A DNA stretch of 6,559 nt, taken from NCBI GenBank assembly GCA_002279765.1, contig NCCR01000247.1:1-6559 (forward strand), in the 5' to 3' direction. The notes under the pieces are model-generated. The model was not told the origin of the DNA and made no database searches. It was given only the letters and a program-made list of their open reading frames with translations. This document shows positions 5,382-6,559 of the stretch, one piece after another. Made by a program: the position numbers and the translations under genes. The stretch comes from Verrucomicrobia bacterium 12-59-8. Lineage in GTDB: Bacteria; Verrucomicrobiota; Verrucomicrobiae; Verrucomicrobiales; Verrucomicrobiaceae. How positions within the stretch are numbered: position 1 is the first letter of the stretch; every line of letters starts with the position of its first letter.

Positions 5382-6192
5382 GAATCTTTCTCAAGGTTTC
5401 AACCACTTCGGCGATCTGCGAAAGCGGGATTTGATTGGGGCCGTCTGAAAAGGCTTTGGCAGGATCGGGATGCGTTTCCATGAAAACGCCGTCACATCCG
5501 GTGGCGACCGCAGCACGGGCGAGGACGGGGGCAAGCTTGCCATCTCCGCCGGTGGCGGTCCCTAGTCCGCCGGGGCGCTGCACACTGTGCGTCGCGTCCA
5601 TCACCACACGATATCCGAGCTCCCTCATCCAATAGAGAGATCGCATGTCGGCGACGAGGTTGTTGTACCCAAAGGTGGTGCCGCGCTCAGTGAACATGAA
5701 ATTCTGGCAGCCGACGCTGGCCAGTTTGTCGGCGATGTTGCGGACATCCCATGGGGCCAGGAACTGCCCCTTTTTGACATTCACGGCGCGACCTGTCTCC
5801 CCGGCGGCGACGATGAGATCCGTCTGGCGGCAGAGGAAGGCGGGGATTTGGAGGAGGTCGATGTGTTCTGCGGCCTGTTTGACCTCCTCGACGCTGTGCA
5901 CATCGGTGGTCACTGGAACACCTAGTTTGGCACCGATTTTGGCGAGGAGCTTGCAGCCAGCCTCACAACCGAGACCGCGATAGGAGGAAATGGCGCTGCG
6001 ATTGGCCTTGTCGTAGGAGGCTTTGAAAATCCAGCGCCAGCCGTGCTGCTGCGCCATGGCGCCAAGTTTTTCGGCCACATCCCAGATGAATTCCTCGCTC
6101 TCGATCACGCAAGGGCCAAGCATCAAGACCGGTTCCGTGCCATCCATCGACACAGCCCCTATTTTCACCACCGGAAGAGAGAAAATCCCCAT
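5356..6192 (-). CDS. kdsA: 3-deoxy-8-phosphooctulonate synthase (Kdo-8-phosphate synthase)
   Basis: The protein of 278 residues condenses phosphoenolpyruvate with arabinose-5-phosphate to Kdo-8-phosphate for the LPS inner core. Family signatures run along its whole length: GPCVIES at 26-32, FKASYDKANRSAISSYRG at 56-73, TDVH at 96-99, QIPAFLCRQTDLI at 115-127, VNVKKGQFLAP at 137-147, ERGTTFGYNNLV at 169-180, DATHSVQ at 199-205, FMETHPDP at 237-244 and SDGPN at 249-253. Cys28, His202, Glu239 and Asp250 match the metal ligands of the metal-dependent class (Aquifex type); E. coli KdsA has Asn in place of the Cys. The ATG at 6192 has no Shine-Dalgarno site and follows a T run. A start at Met16 (6147), behind AGGGG, would give about the length of Aquifex KdsA. 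The longer start is kept because residues 8-12 (VVKIG) align with the E. coli N-terminus. It is first in the operon. Confidence 0.96.
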   Translation of the reverse strand: MGIFSLPVVKIGAVSMDGTEPVLMLGPCVIESEEFIWDVAEKLGAMAQQHGWRWIFKASYDKANRSAISSYRGLGCEAGCKLLAKIGAKLGVPVTTDVHSVEEVKQAAEHIDLLQIPAFLCRQTDLIVAAGETGRAVNVKKGQFLAPWDVRNIADKLASVGCQNFMFTERGTTFGYNNLVADMRSLYWMRELGYRVVMDATHSVQRPGGLGTATGGDGKLAPVLARAAVATGCDGVFMETHPDPAKAFSDGPNQIPLSQIAEVVETLRKIHGLVRDIT

Positions 6193-6200
6193 AAAAACTT

Positions 6201-6234
6201 AAAAATTTGATTCTGTGAGCGTCGCTCCAGAATC
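6201..6234 (-). terminator. Terminator-like hairpin in the kdsA leader
   Basis: On the minus strand GATTCTGGAGC pairs with GCTCACAGAATC (one bulged A) around a GAC loop, giving an 11-bp stem. AAATTTTT follows directly, then AAG and a second TTTTT (6197-6193) that ends at the kdsA ATG. It may terminate the upstream transglutaminase-like gene or act as an attenuator in the kdsA leader. Its position 8-16 bases before the start codon leaves no room for a promoter between it and the gene. Confidence 0.6.
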
Positions 6235-6264
6235 GGTTTTGAAGATTTCCAACCCCGTTGCGCG

Positions 6265-6290
6265 GCCCGCTGGTTTAAAATGTAGCGGGC
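6265..6290. repeat. Inverted repeat between transglutaminase-like gene and kdsA
   Basis: GCCCGCT (6265-6271) and AGCGGGC (6284-6290) form perfect 7-base arms around a 12-base AT-rich centre. It has no T tract on either strand. It overlaps the possible -10 box of the kdsA-operon promoter and could be an operator, or a stem at the 3' end of the upstream gene. Confidence 0.4.
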
Positions 6291-6306
6291 GAGGGGGGAA
6301 AGACAA
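6279..6306 (-). promoter_or_regulatory. Possible sigma-70 type promoter for the kdsA operon
   Basis: Read on the minus strand, TTGTCT (6306-6301, 4 of 6 matches to TTGACA) and TACATT (6284-6279, 4 of 6 matches to TATAAT) are 16 bases apart. They lie in the gap before kdsA. A transcript from here would have a leader of about 80 bases containing the 6201-6234 hairpin. Both boxes are weak, so this is a candidate only. Confidence 0.28.
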
Positions 6307-6326
6307 CGGAAGATTCTCGCAGGAAT

Positions 6327-6559
6327 TTATGCATCCAAACGGCGGACTTCCAGCTCGACGTGAAGAGCAGAGGTGGCTCCGGGGGGGCCGTCGAAGTGGC
6401 CGGAGACGGGGGCGGCGTCCTGGTAATCACGGCCGGTGGCGATTTTGATGTGGCGTTCGTCGGCCAGGGTGTCGTTGGTGGGGTCCAGGCCGAACCAGCC
6501 TTTGCCGGGAACGTGGACCTCACACCAGGCGTGGGAGGCCTGGGCGCCGCGCAGGTGGG
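6327..6559 (-). CDS. Transglutaminase-like protein, C-terminal 76 codons (partial, runs off right edge)
   Basis: Reading the minus strand from the window edge gives an open frame ending in TAA at 6329-6327. The visible part starts HLRGAQASHAWCEVHVPGKG and continues WFGLDPTNDTLADERHIKIA, TGRDYQDAAPVSGHFDG. This is the end of the bacterial transglutaminase-like superfamily core. His in SHAW (visible residue 9) and Asp in DPTN (residue 25) match the His and Asp of the Cys-His-Asp triad; the Cys would lie outside the window. The tail GRDYxDAxPVxGxFxG and the closing LHVELEVRR are typical of standalone bacterial transglutaminase-like proteins, which may act as cysteine proteases or amide-forming enzymes. 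The substrate is unknown. It points the same way as kdsA, 134 bases upstream, probably as a separate transcript. Confidence 0.88.
   Translation of the reverse strand, partial: HLRGAQASHAWCEVHVPGKGWFGLDPTNDTLADERHIKIATGRDYQDAAPVSGHFDGPPGATSALHVELEVRRLDA

Noticed and set aside
6275..6523. Minus-strand 82-codon frame at the right edge
   Set aside because: It is out of frame with the transglutaminase-like coding sequence, which has recognisable catalytic motifs.

Overview
The window is GC-rich, protein-dense bacterial DNA from a Gram-negative (LPS-making) organism. The best guess for the host is a member of the Verrucomicrobia. This rests on the gene order kdsA-lptC-lptA-lptB-hpf, on the atypical Pro/Ala-rich OstA-like LptA, and on the palindromic repeats in the intergenic DNA. 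No rRNA or other phylogenetic marker is present, so the assignment is an inference from memory of such genomes.

Layout. (1) Positions 2-1681 on the plus strand hold most of a two-domain acyltransferase. It has an N-terminal PlsC-like O-acyltransferase domain and a C-terminal OlsB/hemolysin-type N-acyltransferase domain, the architecture of OlsF-type ornithine/amino-acid lipid synthases. Its 5' end probably lies beyond the left edge. (2) Positions 1682-2333 are a 652-base convergent intergenic region with no convincing gene. It carries three copies of a 30-base imperfect hairpin repeat and further palindromes, one of which is the rho-independent terminator of the minus-strand operon. (3) Positions 2334-6192 on the minus strand form one tight five-gene operon, in transcription order kdsA, lptC-like, lptA-like, lptB, hpf. 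Junctions are a 26-base overlap, a 1-base gap, a 2-base gap (or 4-base overlap), and a 33-base gap with a good Shine-Dalgarno site before hpf. (4) Positions 6193-6326 are a leader/intergenic segment. It has a terminator-like hairpin with T tracts ending exactly at the kdsA ATG, a second inverted repeat and a possible promoter. (5) Positions 6327-6559 on the minus strand are the C-terminal 76 codons of a transglutaminase-like protein. It runs off the right edge and is easily missed because its start lies outside the window.

How the genes work together. KdsA makes Kdo-8-phosphate for the LPS inner core. LptC-, LptA- and LptB-like proteins are parts of the inner-membrane and periplasmic LPS export bridge. 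The operon ends with the long-form ribosome hibernation factor HPF, so envelope biogenesis and ribosome dormancy share a transcript. The acyltransferase at the left also concerns membrane lipids but lies on the opposite strand as a separate unit.

No clearly novel multi-gene system is visible. The most interesting signals are the palindromic repeats between the convergent units, the terminator-like structure abutting the SD-less kdsA start, and the unusual domain layout of the LptA-like protein.
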